Assembly (NCBI GenBank): GCA_900471515.1
Contig: UCFC01000003.1
Coordinates: forward strand, 1-64,000
Source: Hyphomicrobiales bacterium
GTDB lineage: Bacteria > Pseudomonadota > Alphaproteobacteria > Rhizobiales > Rhizobiaceae
DNA: 64,000 nucleotides
Direction of reading: 5' to 3'
Part shown: piece by piece, positions 8,066-17,099 of the stretch
How positions within the stretch are numbered: position 1 is the stretch's first letter
How the letters are laid out: every line of letters starts with the position of its first letter
The notes under the pieces: model-generated
The model's input: only the letters and a program-made list of their open reading frames with translations
The model's database searches: none
Told to the model about the DNA's origin: nothing
Translations under genes and position numbers: made by a program

Positions 8066-9127
8066 TCACGGTGACATGAATATGACATTGGACGCAGCGC
8101 CACCCGATTTCTGCGGGACGCGCCGTTTCCGGAACTGTGTCGGGTTTTCACCGTTCATACGCGCAAATTCGCGGTTGAAGTTGGACTTGCTGATGAAGCC
8201 CGAGTCGAACATGACCTGCGTTATCGAATGATCGGTGCCGACCAACTGCTCGCAGGCGGCACGGATGCGGAAGTCGTTCACATATTGCGAGACGCTCATG
8301 CCATGGATGCGGTTGACGGCGGTGGAGACGCGCCGGGCGGGCAGGTTCATCTTGCGGGCAATGCGGGTCAGGTTGAGGTCGGGGTCGCGATAGAGCTGGC
8401 GGGCGCGCATCAGCGTATCGAGAGCGTCGGCGACGGCCCCATCCTCTTCCGTTGCCGGTGGCGGCGGAGGCGGCTCTGCGGAGAACGCCTCCGCGCCGCT
8501 GCCGCCGCTTGCCACGGAGGCGGCAGTGCCGAGGACCAGAAGCGCGATGACGTTGCCGAGCGCGACGATGGCGCCCGCGTGCGTGCCGCCGGTCCTGCTG
8601 AAATCAAAGCTGATGATGACGTCGGTGACGGCAGAAGCGATGAGCGCGAAGCCGGTGATCTGCAGCGATCGGTAGGAAAGCATCGCGCCGTCGAGGCGGG
8701 TGGCGACGAGCGCGTCCGGGCCACCCCAGGCAAGCCGGAGCAGGGCGGCGCCGTAGCCGAGGAAGATCAGGATAATGGCGAGGCTGATGGGCTCGGGATA
8801 GAGGGCGATGAAGACGGCGATTGTCGCCGTCGGCAGAAGATGCGGCCAGAAACGGGACAGGGCCGGCTGCTCCTCCATCGCCAGCCCCTTGAAGCAGACC
8901 CAGGCAAGCGCTGCGATTGTCGTCGCGATCAGGGACTGGATCGGCATGATCCCGACGACGTCGTAACCCCAGCGGATGCCGATCACGACGGACTGCAGAC
9001 CATAGAGGCCGATCAGCAGCAGAAAGGGCTGCTTCTCGGCAAACGAGCCGTCCCCCTGCCGTAGCATGCGGACAAGCAGGATGGCGAGCAGCAGGGCGAC
9101 GACAAAGGGTAGGGGAACGAAGATCAT
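8066..9127 (-). CDS. AraC family regulator with N-terminal membrane domain
   Basis: A 353-residue protein. The first 220 residues form about seven hydrophobic segments, beginning FVPLPFVVALLLAILLV. After a proline-rich linker (PPPPPATEE), the C-terminal 100 residues are an AraC double helix-turn-helix (NLTRIARKMNLPARRVSTAVN, then ITQVMFDSGFISKSNFNREF). This is a membrane-embedded sensor fused to a DNA-binding domain; the signal is unknown. The next plus-strand gene, encoding a small exported protein, starts 149 bp away and is divergent, so it is a possible target. Confidence 0.87.
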   Translation of the reverse strand: MIFVPLPFVVALLLAILLVRMLRQGDGSFAEKQPFLLLIGLYGLQSVVIGIRWGYDVVGIMPIQSLIATTIAALAWVCFKGLAMEEQPALSRFWPHLLPTATIAVFIALYPEPISLAIILIFLGYGAALLRLAWGGPDALVATRLDGAMLSYRSLQITGFALIASAVTDVIISFDFSRTGGTHAGAIVALGNVIALLVLGTAASVASGGSGAEAFSAEPPPPPPATEEDGAVADALDTLMRARQLYRDPDLNLTRIARKMNLPARRVSTAVNRIHGMSVSQYVNDFRIRAACEQLVGTDHSITQVMFDSGFISKSNFNREFARMNGENPTQFRKRRVPQKSGGAASNVIFMSP

Positions 9128-9276
9128 CGGCGTTATCCGGTAGCGGTGATGACTGCAGAATGAACCCGATTGCGTTCGGGGTCGACCCGGATCGTGATCG
9201 AGGTCTCGGATTGAAGCCGGAACCGCGATCGTGATGATGCCCTCGACGGGAGGGTTTCATTCACGGGTGGCTTTCG

Positions 9277-9978
9277 ATGCTCATTCTCCTTGTCATGCCG
9301 GTGATGCTGGCAGCGTCGGCTCTGCCGGACGGGATATCTTCAACCGCGATCCCTGATCTTTCCGGCGTGAGGACGGTTGCCATCAGCGGCGACGCCAGCT
9401 CGATCAACATCACCACACGCAGCGACCGGCCCTATGGCGCGTCGCTCAGCGGGCGACGGAAGGGCTGGTTCTCGTCATGGTATTCGAGCTGGTACTTTGC
9501 CGATTGCCGCGGCAATAGCGAAATGCGGGTCGACGGCTCCGTTCTGCATATCGATATTGCCGCATCATCCTGGCTGGATCCGTCCGACTGCGTCATCGAA
9601 CTCAATGCAAACGTGCCTACCGGCGCGGCAATCGGGATTGAGCAGAGTGCTTTCACAGCAAGGCTTGATGGCCATTTCTCCGATCTTGCCATCACCGCGA
9701 AAGCGGCTGACATCAGCCTTGACGGCCATGCCAGCGGCATCGATATCCGCGGCGAAGCGGTGCGCGCCTCCATCGTTTTCGACAGGGTGGAAGCAGATGA
9801 GAACATCGCAATCCGCGCTCGCGCGCTCGATGCCGACCTCGGCTTCGGAGGCGATATCCCGGTCGATTACCAGGTGACGGCAAAGGCTTCCTGGGTCGAT
9901 GCCCGGCAACCCGGCGTGCGGGGCGCAAAACCGCGCGTCGAGATCGACGGCGATTTCGTCCGGGTCAGGATTCGCTGA
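9277..9978 (+). CDS. Exported beta-rich protein, DUF4097-like
   Basis: A 233-residue protein with a short hydrophobic N-terminus (MLILLVMPVMLAASALP) suggesting export. The rest is made of short alternating beta-type segments such as VDGSVLHIDIAAS, ITAKAADISLDG and GEAVRASIVFD, the pattern of DUF4097-type adhesin-like beta-helices, which have no defined activity. It is divergent from the membrane AraC regulator and ends 8 bp from the end of the convergent gamma-glutamyltransferase gene. The family link is tentative. Confidence 0.65.
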   Translation: MLILLVMPVMLAASALPDGISSTAIPDLSGVRTVAISGDASSINITTRSDRPYGASLSGRRKGWFSSWYSSWYFADCRGNSEMRVDGSVLHIDIAASSWLDPSDCVIELNANVPTGAAIGIEQSAFTARLDGHFSDLAITAKAADISLDGHASGIDIRGEAVRASIVFDRVEADENIAIRARALDADLGFGGDIPVDYQVTAKASWVDARQPGVRGAKPRVEIDGDFVRVRIR

Positions 9979-9986
9979 GGCCCGTT

Positions 9987-11729
9987 TCAATAACCCTTTG
10001 CCGAGCCTTCGGTCGCGCGATCATCCATCGCACCATTATAGCGGGCGCCGCCGCCTTTCTCGATTGCCGCAAGGCTCTTGCCGCCGACGAGAATACCGGC
10101 CGCCTGACCCCAGACAGGCCCATCATTGCCGCCGTCGAGCCTGTAGCCCATCGCGGCAAGCGCCTTTTCGGTATCAGGAGACAGGGCATAGGGCTCCAGA
10201 TAAACGGTGTCCGGCTGCCACTGATGATGGATACGCGGGGCGTTGACCGCCTGACTGATGTCCATGCCGAAATCGACGACATTGAGGATCGCTTCCAGCG
10301 TGATGGTGATGATTCTTGAGCCGCCGGGGCTGCCGATCACCATGAAGGGCTTGCCGTCCTTGGTGACGATCGTCGGGCTCATGGAAGAAAGCGGTGTTTT
10401 CTTCGGCGCGATGGCATTGGCCTCGCCCTGCACGAGACCATAGAGGTTCGGCACGCCGGGCTTGGAGGTGAAGTCGTCCATCTCGTTGTTGAGCAGGACA
10501 CCGGTACCCGGCGCCACCACGCCAGCACCGAACGAGCCGTTCAGGGTATAGGTGACAGCGACCGCGTTGCCCTCGTCGTCGATGATGGAATAATGCGTCG
10601 TCTCGGCGCTTTCCTTGCCGCCGAGCGGCTTCAGACCGGCGGAGGTGCCGGCCTTGTAGGGGTCGATCTTGGCGCGGATTTCAGCCGCGTATTTCTTGTC
10701 GAGCAGCTTGGACACTGGATTGTCGACGAAGTCGGGGTCGCCGAGCGCGGCGTTGCGGTCCACATAGGCATAACGCATGGCCTCGGCCATGAGGTGCACG
10801 GCCTCGGCCGATCCGTAGCCGAGGTAAGAGAGCGGATAGGCTTCGAGCACGTTCAGGATCTCGCAGATGATGACGCCGCCGGAGGAAGGCGGAGGCGAGG
10901 AAATGATGTCGTAGCCGCGGTAATTGCATTCGATCGGCTTCAGTTCCCGAACCTTGTATTGCTCGAAATCCTCACGCGCGAGTATGCCGCCCTTGGCCTG
11001 GCTTGCCTTGACGATCGCATCGGCCGGCGCGCCCTTGTAGAAGGCATCGGGGCCTTTCTCCGAGATCGACTGCAGGACGGCGGCAAGATCCGGCTGCACC
11101 AGCCTTTCACCGGATGAATAGGGGATACCACCCGCCTTCAGGAAAATTTTCGCCGCCTCCTCGTCTCGGACAAGCCGTTTGGCGCCGCTGGCGAAAGTGG
11201 CCGCATCGCCCTGCTCCAGGGTGAAACCTTCCTTCGCATATTGCAGAGCCGGGGCGATCAGCTCTTCGCGCGTCTTGGTGCCGTATTTCTCACGGGCTGT
11301 CTCGAAGCCCATGACCGAACCCGGCGTTCCCATGGCCAGATAGCCATCGAGGCTGGCGCGCGGGACGATGTCGCCTTTGGTATCGAGATACATGGTCTTG
11401 GTGGCGGCAAGGGGCGCACGTTCGCGGAAATCGAGGAAGGTCGTCTTTCCATCCTTCAGGCGGATCGTCATGAAGCCGCCGCCACCGAGATTGCCGGCTG
11501 TCGGATAGACGACGGCCAGCGCGTAGCCGACCGCGACCGCGGCATCGACGGCGTTGCCGCCGTTTTTCAGCACTTCGACGCCGACATCGGTTGCCAGATG
11601 CTGGGCGGTGACGACCATGCCATGCTGCGCTTCAACAGGCGCCGGCGAAGCGGCAAGAGCCGGCAACGGGGCAAGGCAAAGCGAAATGGCGGCGAGAATG
11701 CTAACGGATTGCCTCGAAAAACGGTCCAT
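9987..11729 (-). CDS. ggt: Gamma-glutamyltransferase
   Basis: A 580-residue periplasmic enzyme with a signal peptide ending near ALAA. It transfers or hydrolyses the gamma-glutamyl group of glutathione. Hallmarks seen are GGNAVDAAVA near residue 60, the Arg-containing FLDFRERAP, and the autoprocessing site with the nucleophilic Thr in AETTHYSIID, followed by the small-subunit GSPGGSRI motif. Length matches full-length bacterial Ggt, so both subunits are encoded intact. The start at 11729 is preferred over the upstream in-frame Met at 11744 because it gives a standard signal peptide. It is a single-gene unit. Confidence 0.95.
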   Translation of the reverse strand: MDRFSRQSVSILAAISLCLAPLPALAASPAPVEAQHGMVVTAQHLATDVGVEVLKNGGNAVDAAVAVGYALAVVYPTAGNLGGGGFMTIRLKDGKTTFLDFRERAPLAATKTMYLDTKGDIVPRASLDGYLAMGTPGSVMGFETAREKYGTKTREELIAPALQYAKEGFTLEQGDAATFASGAKRLVRDEEAAKIFLKAGGIPYSSGERLVQPDLAAVLQSISEKGPDAFYKGAPADAIVKASQAKGGILAREDFEQYKVRELKPIECNYRGYDIISSPPPSSGGVIICEILNVLEAYPLSYLGYGSAEAVHLMAEAMRYAYVDRNAALGDPDFVDNPVSKLLDKKYAAEIRAKIDPYKAGTSAGLKPLGGKESAETTHYSIIDDEGNAVAVTYTLNGSFGAGVVAPGTGVLLNNEMDDFTSKPGVPNLYGLVQGEANAIAPKKTPLSSMSPTIVTKDGKPFMVIGSPGGSRIITITLEAILNVVDFGMDISQAVNAPRIHHQWQPDTVYLEPYALSPDTEKALAAMGYRLDGGNDGPVWGQAAGILVGGKSLAAIEKGGGARYNGAMDDRATEGSAKGY

Positions 11730-11827
11730 GATTTTTCCCTCCAAGGACGGCGATCACGAAAATATGGCGTCGATTTCGCCCCAGACAATGATCGGGCTCG
11801 GCGCGTTTCATCTCCCCTCCGAACAGG

Positions 11828-12193
11828 TCAGGAAGAGGCATCGATCGATATTTCCGGGCTGAAAACCATGCCGGTCAGATCCTTGTCCTTCAGGGCAGCC
11901 CACTTCAACAGGGCATCCAGGGCGGGACAAAGGGCCTGTCCCCAGTCGGTCAGCCGATATTCCACTTTGGGCGGCACCTGATGATGGACGATGCGCAGCA
12001 CGATGCCGTCATTCTCCATCTGGCGCAACTGCTGGATCAGCATCTTCTGCGAGATGGCGGCGATGGCGCGTTCGAGATCGGAAAAGCGCAGGACCTTGCC
12101 GCCGAAGAGGTGGAAAAGGATGATGAGCTTCCAGCGTCCTTCCAGAATCTTCAGCACGTTTTCGACGCCGGTGGCAGCAGAATAGGGTGTCAT
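11828..12193 (-). CDS. HxlR family transcriptional regulator
   Basis: A 121-residue winged-helix regulator of the HxlR type. It begins with VENVLKILEGRWKLIILFHL, followed by RFSDLERAI, SQKMLIQQLRQME and the wing VEYRLTDWGQAL. It lacks the cysteine near the N-terminus that redox-sensing relatives use. The gene is divergent from an NTF2-fold/SDR gene pair, and tandem repeats immediately before its ATG are the likely operator, which suggests autoregulation and control of the pair. Confidence 0.9.
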   Translation of the reverse strand: MTPYSAATGVENVLKILEGRWKLIILFHLFGGKVLRFSDLERAIAAISQKMLIQQLRQMENDGIVLRIVHHQVPPKVEYRLTDWGQALCPALDALLKWAALKDKDLTGMVFSPEISIDASS

Positions 12194-12197
12194 CGCA

Positions 12198-12229
12198 GTA
12201 CCTTACTTTCAGGTAAGTACCTGACTTTC
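12198..12229. promoter_or_regulatory. Tandem HxlR operator-like repeats
   Basis: Two 13-base direct repeats, GTACCTTACTTTC (12198-12210) and GTACCTGACTTTC (12217-12229), start 19 bp apart, just five bases upstream of the HxlR ATG. A third partial unit (GTAGGT) follows. The 107-bp divergent gap holds no other repeated signal, so these are probably the regulator's binding sites. Confidence 0.55.
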
Positions 12230-12299
12230 TTGTAGGTTCTTGTCATTCGGTAAGCCTATGCCCATTCTTTTCGCGAAGCAACCGAAGAGGAGTTTGCGA

Positions 12300-12629
12300 A
12301 TGCGTATCGAGCTTCCGAAACCGCTGGCCGCCTATTACGCCGCCAAGAACCAGAAGGACGTCGCGGGCATGCTTGCCTGCTTTGCCGCCGATGCGAGCGT
12401 GCATGACGAGGGACAGGATCGGCGCGGGCATGCCGAAATCCGCGAATGGATGGAGGAGACGACGCGCAAATATGGTGTGACGGTCGATCCCAGGGAGATT
12501 TCCGGCGGGGCCGATAAGCCGGTGGTGGCGGCGCTCGTCGCAGGCAATTTTCCGGGCAGTCCGGTCACTTTATCCTATCACTTCACGCTCGCGGACGGTG
12601 CGATCTCGCATCTGGAGATCAATGCATGA
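12300..12629 (+). CDS. SnoaL-like/NTF2-fold protein
   Basis: A 109-residue single-domain protein of the SnoaL-like polyketide-cyclase/NTF2 superfamily: an N-terminal helix (LAAYYAAKNQKDVAGMLACF), then FAADASVHDEG and a C-terminal beta sheet ending ISHLEINA. Such proteins are small isomerases, cyclases or binding proteins. A GAGGAG ribosome binding site precedes the ATG at 12300, which decides the start. The stop overlaps the SDR start (12626-12629), so the two proteins are probably made together, under the divergent HxlR regulator. Confidence 0.82.
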   Translation: MRIELPKPLAAYYAAKNQKDVAGMLACFAADASVHDEGQDRRGHAEIREWMEETTRKYGVTVDPREISGGADKPVVAALVAGNFPGSPVTLSYHFTLADGAISHLEINA

Positions 12630-13429
12630 CGGCCGTCCCGGACTTTCCGTTCGATCCGAAAGAGTTCATCGGCAAGCGGGCGCTTGTTACCGGCGGCACC
12701 AAGGGCATGGGCCAGGCGATCGTGAGGCGGCTTTCGGCGGCCGGCGCGAAAGTGGCAACGACGGCACGCTCGCCGCTTCCCGAAGGGCAGGCACCTGCAC
12801 TTTTCGTCCAGGCCGATATCAGCACGGCGCAGGGCGTGAACAGGGTCGCCTCGGCAGTGCTCGACGCTTTCGGCGGTCTCGATATCCTTATCAACAATGT
12901 CGGCGGCTCATCGGCGCCGAGCGGTGGTTTTGCGGCATTGAGCGACGAGCACTGGCAAGCGGATATCAATGCCAACTTGCTGGCGCCGGTACGGCTCGAC
13001 AGGGCCTTCCTGCCCCGCATGATCGAGCGCGGGCAGGGTGTCGTCATCCATATTTCCTCGATCCAGAGGCGGTTGCCGCTCTATGAAGCCACGCTTGCCT
13101 ACGCGGCGGCAAAGGCCGGATTGTCGAATTACAGCAAGGGGCTGTCGAAGGAGGTCGGGCCGAAGGGTATTCGTGTGAACAGCATTGCGCCGGGCTTCAT
13201 CGAGACGACGGCTGCCACGGCGCTGATCCGGCGGATCGCTGCAGAAGCCGGCACCGACGAGGAAGGCGGTCGCAAGCTGCTGATGGATTCCCTCGGGGGC
13301 ATATCGATCGGCCGGCCCGGACGGCCGGAAGAGGTGGCCGAACTCGCGGCCTTCCTCGCCTCGCCCCGCGCCGCTTCCATTCATGGTGCGGAATACACGA
13401 TCGACGGTGGCACCGTTCCGACCGTCTGA
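12626..13429 (+). CDS. SDR family oxidoreductase
   Basis: A 267-residue short-chain dehydrogenase with TGGTKGMG near residue 22, NNVGG near 90, the catalytic Ser in HISSIQRR and Tyr-x3-Lys in YAAAK, and the C-terminal YTIDGGTVPTV. It is translationally coupled to the NTF2-fold gene. Its last 49 bases overlap the 3' end of the convergent alpha/beta hydrolase gene (13381-13429). Substrate unknown. Confidence 0.9.
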   Translation: MTAVPDFPFDPKEFIGKRALVTGGTKGMGQAIVRRLSAAGAKVATTARSPLPEGQAPALFVQADISTAQGVNRVASAVLDAFGGLDILINNVGGSSAPSGGFAALSDEHWQADINANLLAPVRLDRAFLPRMIERGQGVVIHISSIQRRLPLYEATLAYAAAKAGLSNYSKGLSKEVGPKGIRVNSIAPGFIETTAATALIRRIAAEAGTDEEGGRKLLMDSLGGISIGRPGRPEEVAELAAFLASPRAASIHGAEYTIDGGTVPTV

Positions 13430-14430
13430 TCGAGGGAAGCGCCGGCCAGCCGCTCTTCCGCCTTGCGGGCGATTGCGGCAAGGTCGCGCGGTTGGCCGGC
13501 AATCTTCTCCATCGCGGCAATGGCGACATCGGTCGCAAGATAGTCGGGCTTGTGGCCGAGGCCCCTGACCACGACGAGTTCAGATCCCCTGATATCGCGT
13601 GCCAATCCGCGCGAATGCAGATGCTCCCAGACGATCTCGTCCCTGTCGCCGGTGATGATGACGGTTGGCGCCGATATCTCGGAATAATGCGGCGCGTTGG
13701 CCGTCAGATATTCGTGGAGCCTCTTGAAATCGGTGGCGTTGTTGTAGAAAGCGCGCGGCCGCAGCACCAGCGACGGGCCGGTCTTGGCGACATAATCGCG
13801 GGGCCGGGGATTGGGGTGGAAGACGTTCAGCGTGCTGCGCTCCAGCCGCCGCAGGCCGAGCGGCACGACGATCGCGTGATTGAAGAGCCAGCCGACGACC
13901 GGTGTCGTCGCGACATGGTAATACCAGTCGATGCCGCCGGGCCATGGATGAGAGGCCGGGGCGAGAAACAGCAGGCCGGCTGTCTTCTCGGGATGGCGGA
14001 CGCCGAAGGCTGCGGCAATCGCGCCGCCGAAGGAATGGCCGACGATGACGGCCTTTTCGATGCCGCGCTTTTCCATCAGCTTGGCAATGGCGTCGGCCTG
14101 GCCCGACGGCAGCGCGTTTTCCGGCCCGCCACGCTCCGAGTAGCCGTGTCCGGGACGGTCGACGAAGAGCATTTCGGCGCGAGCCTGCAAGGGTTCGCGG
14201 AAGGCGCCGATCTGGTCGAGCAAATTGCCGCTCGCGCCGTGAATGAAGACCAGGGGCGGAAGATCGGCAGCATCAGGACGCGGAACATGCACCGCATTCA
14301 TGCGATAGCCACCGATATCCGTCAGTTCGCCGATATTGGGATAGGCATGCTCGAACTGCCGGGCCTTGTAGGAGGAATAGCCGATGGCGGCGGCGATGGG
14401 GGCGAGCAGAGCAGAGATTTCGGCAAGCAT
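13381..14430 (-). CDS. Alpha/beta hydrolase
   Basis: A 349-residue hydrolase with a hydrophobic N-terminus (LLAPIAAAIGYSSY) that may anchor it in the membrane. The full set of catalytic motifs is present: oxyanion HGASGN, nucleophile GHSFGG, acid in TGDRDEIVWE and His in GLGHKPDY. Substrate unknown. The C-terminal tail extends about 40 residues beyond the catalytic His, and its coding sequence overlaps the convergent SDR gene by 49 bp. It is transcribed alone; the gap to the TPR gene downstream is 78 bp... the TPR gene begins on the far side, on the same strand and further upstream. Confidence 0.88.
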   Translation of the reverse strand: MLAEISALLAPIAAAIGYSSYKARQFEHAYPNIGELTDIGGYRMNAVHVPRPDAADLPPLVFIHGASGNLLDQIGAFREPLQARAEMLFVDRPGHGYSERGGPENALPSGQADAIAKLMEKRGIEKAVIVGHSFGGAIAAAFGVRHPEKTAGLLFLAPASHPWPGGIDWYYHVATTPVVGWLFNHAIVVPLGLRRLERSTLNVFHPNPRPRDYVAKTGPSLVLRPRAFYNNATDFKRLHEYLTANAPHYSEISAPTVIITGDRDEIVWEHLHSRGLARDIRGSELVVVRGLGHKPDYLATDVAIAAMEKIAGQPRDLAAIARKAEERLAGASLDQTVGTVPPSIVYSAP

Positions 14431-14508
14431 GGCTTCAACGGCACAGTGACGGTAGCATCGGGCTAAGATTGTGCGTCCTGTTACGCCGTCAAGTGCGCGC
14501 CGGATCTG

Positions 14509-15126
14509 TCAGGTGCGGCTGCCGGCAAGCTTTTCCGAGAGCGTGCTGACCTGCTCCTGCGCGGTGCGATCGGCGGGATAGACATCCAGAACGCGCTCCC
14601 AGGCCTTGAGCGTGATCTGGTCGTTGCCGGTGGTGGCGAGGATTGCCGCCATGCCCGACAGGGCTCCGAAATGGCGCGGCTCGATCTTCAGTACCTGTTC
14701 GATATCGGCCATGGACTTGCGATAGTTGCCAAGCACGAAATTGAGCGTCGCCCGCCGGTTCCAGCTTTCGGCATAGGTGGGTTTCAGGGCAATGGCTTCG
14801 TCGAGAAAATCGAGCGCCGCCGGATTGCGTTTCTCCTCGATCGCCTTGTCGGCCCACTGCATCAGGAGATTGATCGTCGCGCTGTCGGAATCGTTCCATT
14901 CCATGCGGATCTGATTGGCGATGCTGCTTGCCTTGTCCGGGTCGCGCTCGCGCTTCAACTGCGCATAGAGCTGGTCAAGGCGCTGCCGGGGCGAGGAGCC
15001 GGTATCGGCAGGCTGTTCGACAATAACATCCTTCTGCTGCGCGGCAGCGGGAAGGACAGGGGCGAACAGGGTGAGGACGAGCGGCAGCGCCGCTGAGGTC
15101 ATAGCAAAAAAGCGCATGGCGGACAT
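14509..15126 (-). CDS. Exported tetratricopeptide-repeat protein
   Basis: A 205-residue protein with a cleavable signal (FFAMTSAALPLVLTLFAPVLPAAAQ) and then TPR-like helices: ALDFLDEAIALKPTYAESWNRRA, YRKSMADIEQVLKIEPRHFGALSG and TLKAWERVLDVYPAD. Such periplasmic TPR proteins act as scaffolds for protein partners. Two start codons are close together (15126 and 15117); neither has a strong ribosome binding site, and an upstream frame to 15210 has no signal-peptide character. No specific role can be assigned. Confidence 0.83.
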   Translation of the reverse strand: MSAMRFFAMTSAALPLVLTLFAPVLPAAAQQKDVIVEQPADTGSSPRQRLDQLYAQLKRERDPDKASSIANQIRMEWNDSDSATINLLMQWADKAIEEKRNPAALDFLDEAIALKPTYAESWNRRATLNFVLGNYRKSMADIEQVLKIEPRHFGALSGMAAILATTGNDQITLKAWERVLDVYPADRTAQEQVSTLSEKLAGSRT

Positions 15127-15224
15127 ATTAGCCCGCCACTGCCGAAGATCAAACAAATTTGACGTGATCACCGAAGCGACCCACCGATATGCCCGCCCAT
15201 CAGCAGGCAATCGGATATGCGCAA

Positions 15225-15350
15225 TCAGCCCTGACGAGCCTTGTAGCGCGGGTTCTGCTTGTTGATGATGTAGATGCGGCCCTTGCGGCGAACGAGACGG
15301 TTGTCACGATGACGCGCCTTGAGCGACTTGAGCGAATTCTTGATCTTCAT
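15225..15350 (-). CDS. rpmJ: 50S ribosomal protein L36, zinc-free type
   Basis: A 41-codon gene starting [17 protein letters not shown] and ending NPRYKARQG. It is very basic and matches the longer, cysteine-free L36 form. The zinc-binding C-x2-C...C-x4-H set of classical L36 is absent, as is usual for alphaproteobacterial L36. It lies downstream of purEK on the same strand but beyond their terminator hairpin, so it is probably transcribed separately. Confidence 0.95.
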   Translation of the reverse strand: MKIKNSLKSLKARHRDNRLVRRKGRIYIINKQNPRYKARQG

Positions 15351-15405
15351 TTTTCTGATCCGCGATGTTTCTGGGGGAATTCACATTCGCCCGTGTCTTT
15401 TAACA

Positions 15406-15432
15406 ATCAAAAGCGCGCCGGCTGGGCGCGCT
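15406..15432 (-). terminator. Terminator of the purEK operon
   Basis: Read on the minus strand, AGCGCGCC pairs with GGCGCGCT across a 5-base loop (plus-strand arms 15412-15419 and 15425-15432), followed by TTTT. It lies 93 bp past the purK stop and before rpmJ. Confidence 0.75.
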
Positions 15433-15524
15433 CTTTAGGTGGGGGAGCAGATAACCCGACCTCTGCCTTGTGTCAACCACATGAAGGCTTTTTTCCGCGG
15501 GTTTCAGGCGCTCGCCGCGCCTGC

Positions 15525-16589
15525 TCAGGACGCCCTGCCCGTCAGCGTGGTCACATGGCCCATCTTCCGGCCGGGGCGAGACTCGGTCTTGCCGTAGAGA
15601 TGCACAAGCGTGTCGTCGCGCTTCAGCCAGTCCGGCACGGCAAGGATATCGTCGCCGATCAGGTTCCGCATCACGCAATCGGAATGGCGGCGAGGATTGC
15701 CGAGCGGCAGGCCGGCGACGGCGCGGATATGCTGTTCGAACTGCGAGACGACGCAGGCCGCTTCCGTCCAGTGGCCGGAATTGTGGACGCGCGGGGCCAT
15801 CTCGTTGGCGATAAGGCTGCCGTCTGCCAGCACGAAGAATTCGATGCCGATGACGCCGACATAATCGAGCGCGGCCAGGATCCGCTCGGCCGCCTTGCGC
15901 GCCGCATCGGCCGTGGCATCGAGGATCGTCGCCGGTATGGTCGAGGTGTGGAGGATGCCGTTGCGGTGGACGTTTTCGGCGGGGTCGAAACAGAGGACGG
16001 CGCCGTCGCCAGCGCGGGCGGCGATGATCGAGATTTCGCGTTCGAAGGCGACGAAGCTTTCGAGGATGAGCGGCACGGCGCCCAGTTGCGCATAGACACC
16101 GTCGGAAGTGTCGGCCGGCGAGCGGAATACTTTCTGGCCCTTTCCGTCATAGCCGAGGCGGCGGGTCTTCAGAACGCCCTGGCCGCCGAAATCCTTCAGG
16201 GCCGATTCGAGATCGGCCTGGCTGTCGACGGCATGGAAACGCGCGGTCGGGATGCCGCAACCATTGATGAAGCGCTTTTCGACCAGTCGGTCCTGGGCCG
16301 CTTCCAGTGCCCTTGGCGGCGGGTAGACCGGCACGCTTCTGGCCAGCATTTCGGCCGCGGCGACAGGCACGTTCTCGAATTCGTAGGTGACGACATCGCA
16401 GAGCCCGGCCAGTTCGGCGAGTGCTGAAGGGTCGTCATAGGCGGCGACGATCTGGCGGTTGGCGAGCTGGGCGGCGGGGCTATCGGCCTGCGGTTCCAGG
16501 ATCACCGTGCGGAAATTCAGCCGGGCTGCGGCCATGGCAAGCATGCGGCCGAGCTGGCCGCCGCCGATAATGCCTATCGTGCCGACCAT
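15525..16589 (-). CDS. purK: 5-(carboxyamino)imidazole ribonucleotide synthase
   Basis: A 354-residue ATP-grasp enzyme that uses ATP and bicarbonate to convert AIR to N5-CAIR in purine synthesis. The N-terminus is IGIIGGGQLGRML, followed by VVTYEFENVP, the ATP-grasp elements VLKTRRLGYDGKGQ and ILESFVAFEREIS, and the C-terminal NEMAPRVHNSGHWT. The start at 16589 overlaps the purE stop by one base, so purE and purK are translationally coupled. Length is normal for the family. Confidence 0.96.
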   Translation of the reverse strand: MVGTIGIIGGGQLGRMLAMAAARLNFRTVILEPQADSPAAQLANRQIVAAYDDPSALAELAGLCDVVTYEFENVPVAAAEMLARSVPVYPPPRALEAAQDRLVEKRFINGCGIPTARFHAVDSQADLESALKDFGGQGVLKTRRLGYDGKGQKVFRSPADTSDGVYAQLGAVPLILESFVAFEREISIIAARAGDGAVLCFDPAENVHRNGILHTSTIPATILDATADAARKAAERILAALDYVGVIGIEFFVLADGSLIANEMAPRVHNSGHWTEAACVVSQFEQHIRAVAGLPLGNPRRHSDCVMRNLIGDDILAVPDWLKRDDTLVHLYGKTESRPGRKMGHVTTLTGRAS

Positions 16590-17089
16590 CAGAGATCGTC
16601 CATCGGGTATTCGGCGACGGAAGCGCTCTGGCGCTCGCGCCATTCGTCGAGACGGTCGGCGATCTCGTCGTCGGAGAGAGCAAGGACGGCAGCGGCAAGA
16701 AGGGCCGCATTGATGGCACCCGCCTTGCCGATCGCAAGGGTGCCGACGGGAATGCCGCCCGGCATCTGGACGATGGACAGCAGGCTGTCCTGGCCCGACA
16801 TGGTCTTGGACTGGACCGGCACGCCGAAGACCGGCAGCGGCGTCATGGCCGCCGTCATGCCCGGAAGGTGGGCCGCGCCGCCAGCGCCGGCGATGATGAC
16901 CTTGAAGCCCTCGGCGCGCGCGCCCTTGGCGAAGCTTACGAGCCGGTCGGGTGTGCGATGAGCCGAAATGATGCGGGCATCATACTCGATCTCCAGCGCC
17001 TCCAGCGTATCGGCAGCATTCTTCATGGTTTCCCAGTCGGACTGGCTGCCCATGATAATGGCGACTGGCGGTCTGTCTGTTATCGTCAC
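16589..17089 (-). CDS. purE: N5-carboxyaminoimidazole ribonucleotide mutase
   Basis: A 166-residue class I PurE, which converts N5-CAIR to CAIR, the step after PurK. The IMGSQSDW motif near residue 12, ISAHRTP near 42 and [11 protein letters not shown] near 68 are all present. It is first in the purEK operon and begins 10 bp after the end of the DUF465 gene on the same strand, so the three may share one transcript. Confidence 0.96.
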   Translation of the reverse strand: MTITDRPPVAIIMGSQSDWETMKNAADTLEALEIEYDARIISAHRTPDRLVSFAKGARAEGFKVIIAGAGGAAHLPGMTAAMTPLPVFGVPVQSKTMSGQDSLLSIVQMPGGIPVGTLAIGKAGAINAALLAAAVLALSDDEIADRLDEWRERQSASVAEYPMDDL

Positions 17090-17099
17090 AATCGTTCCT

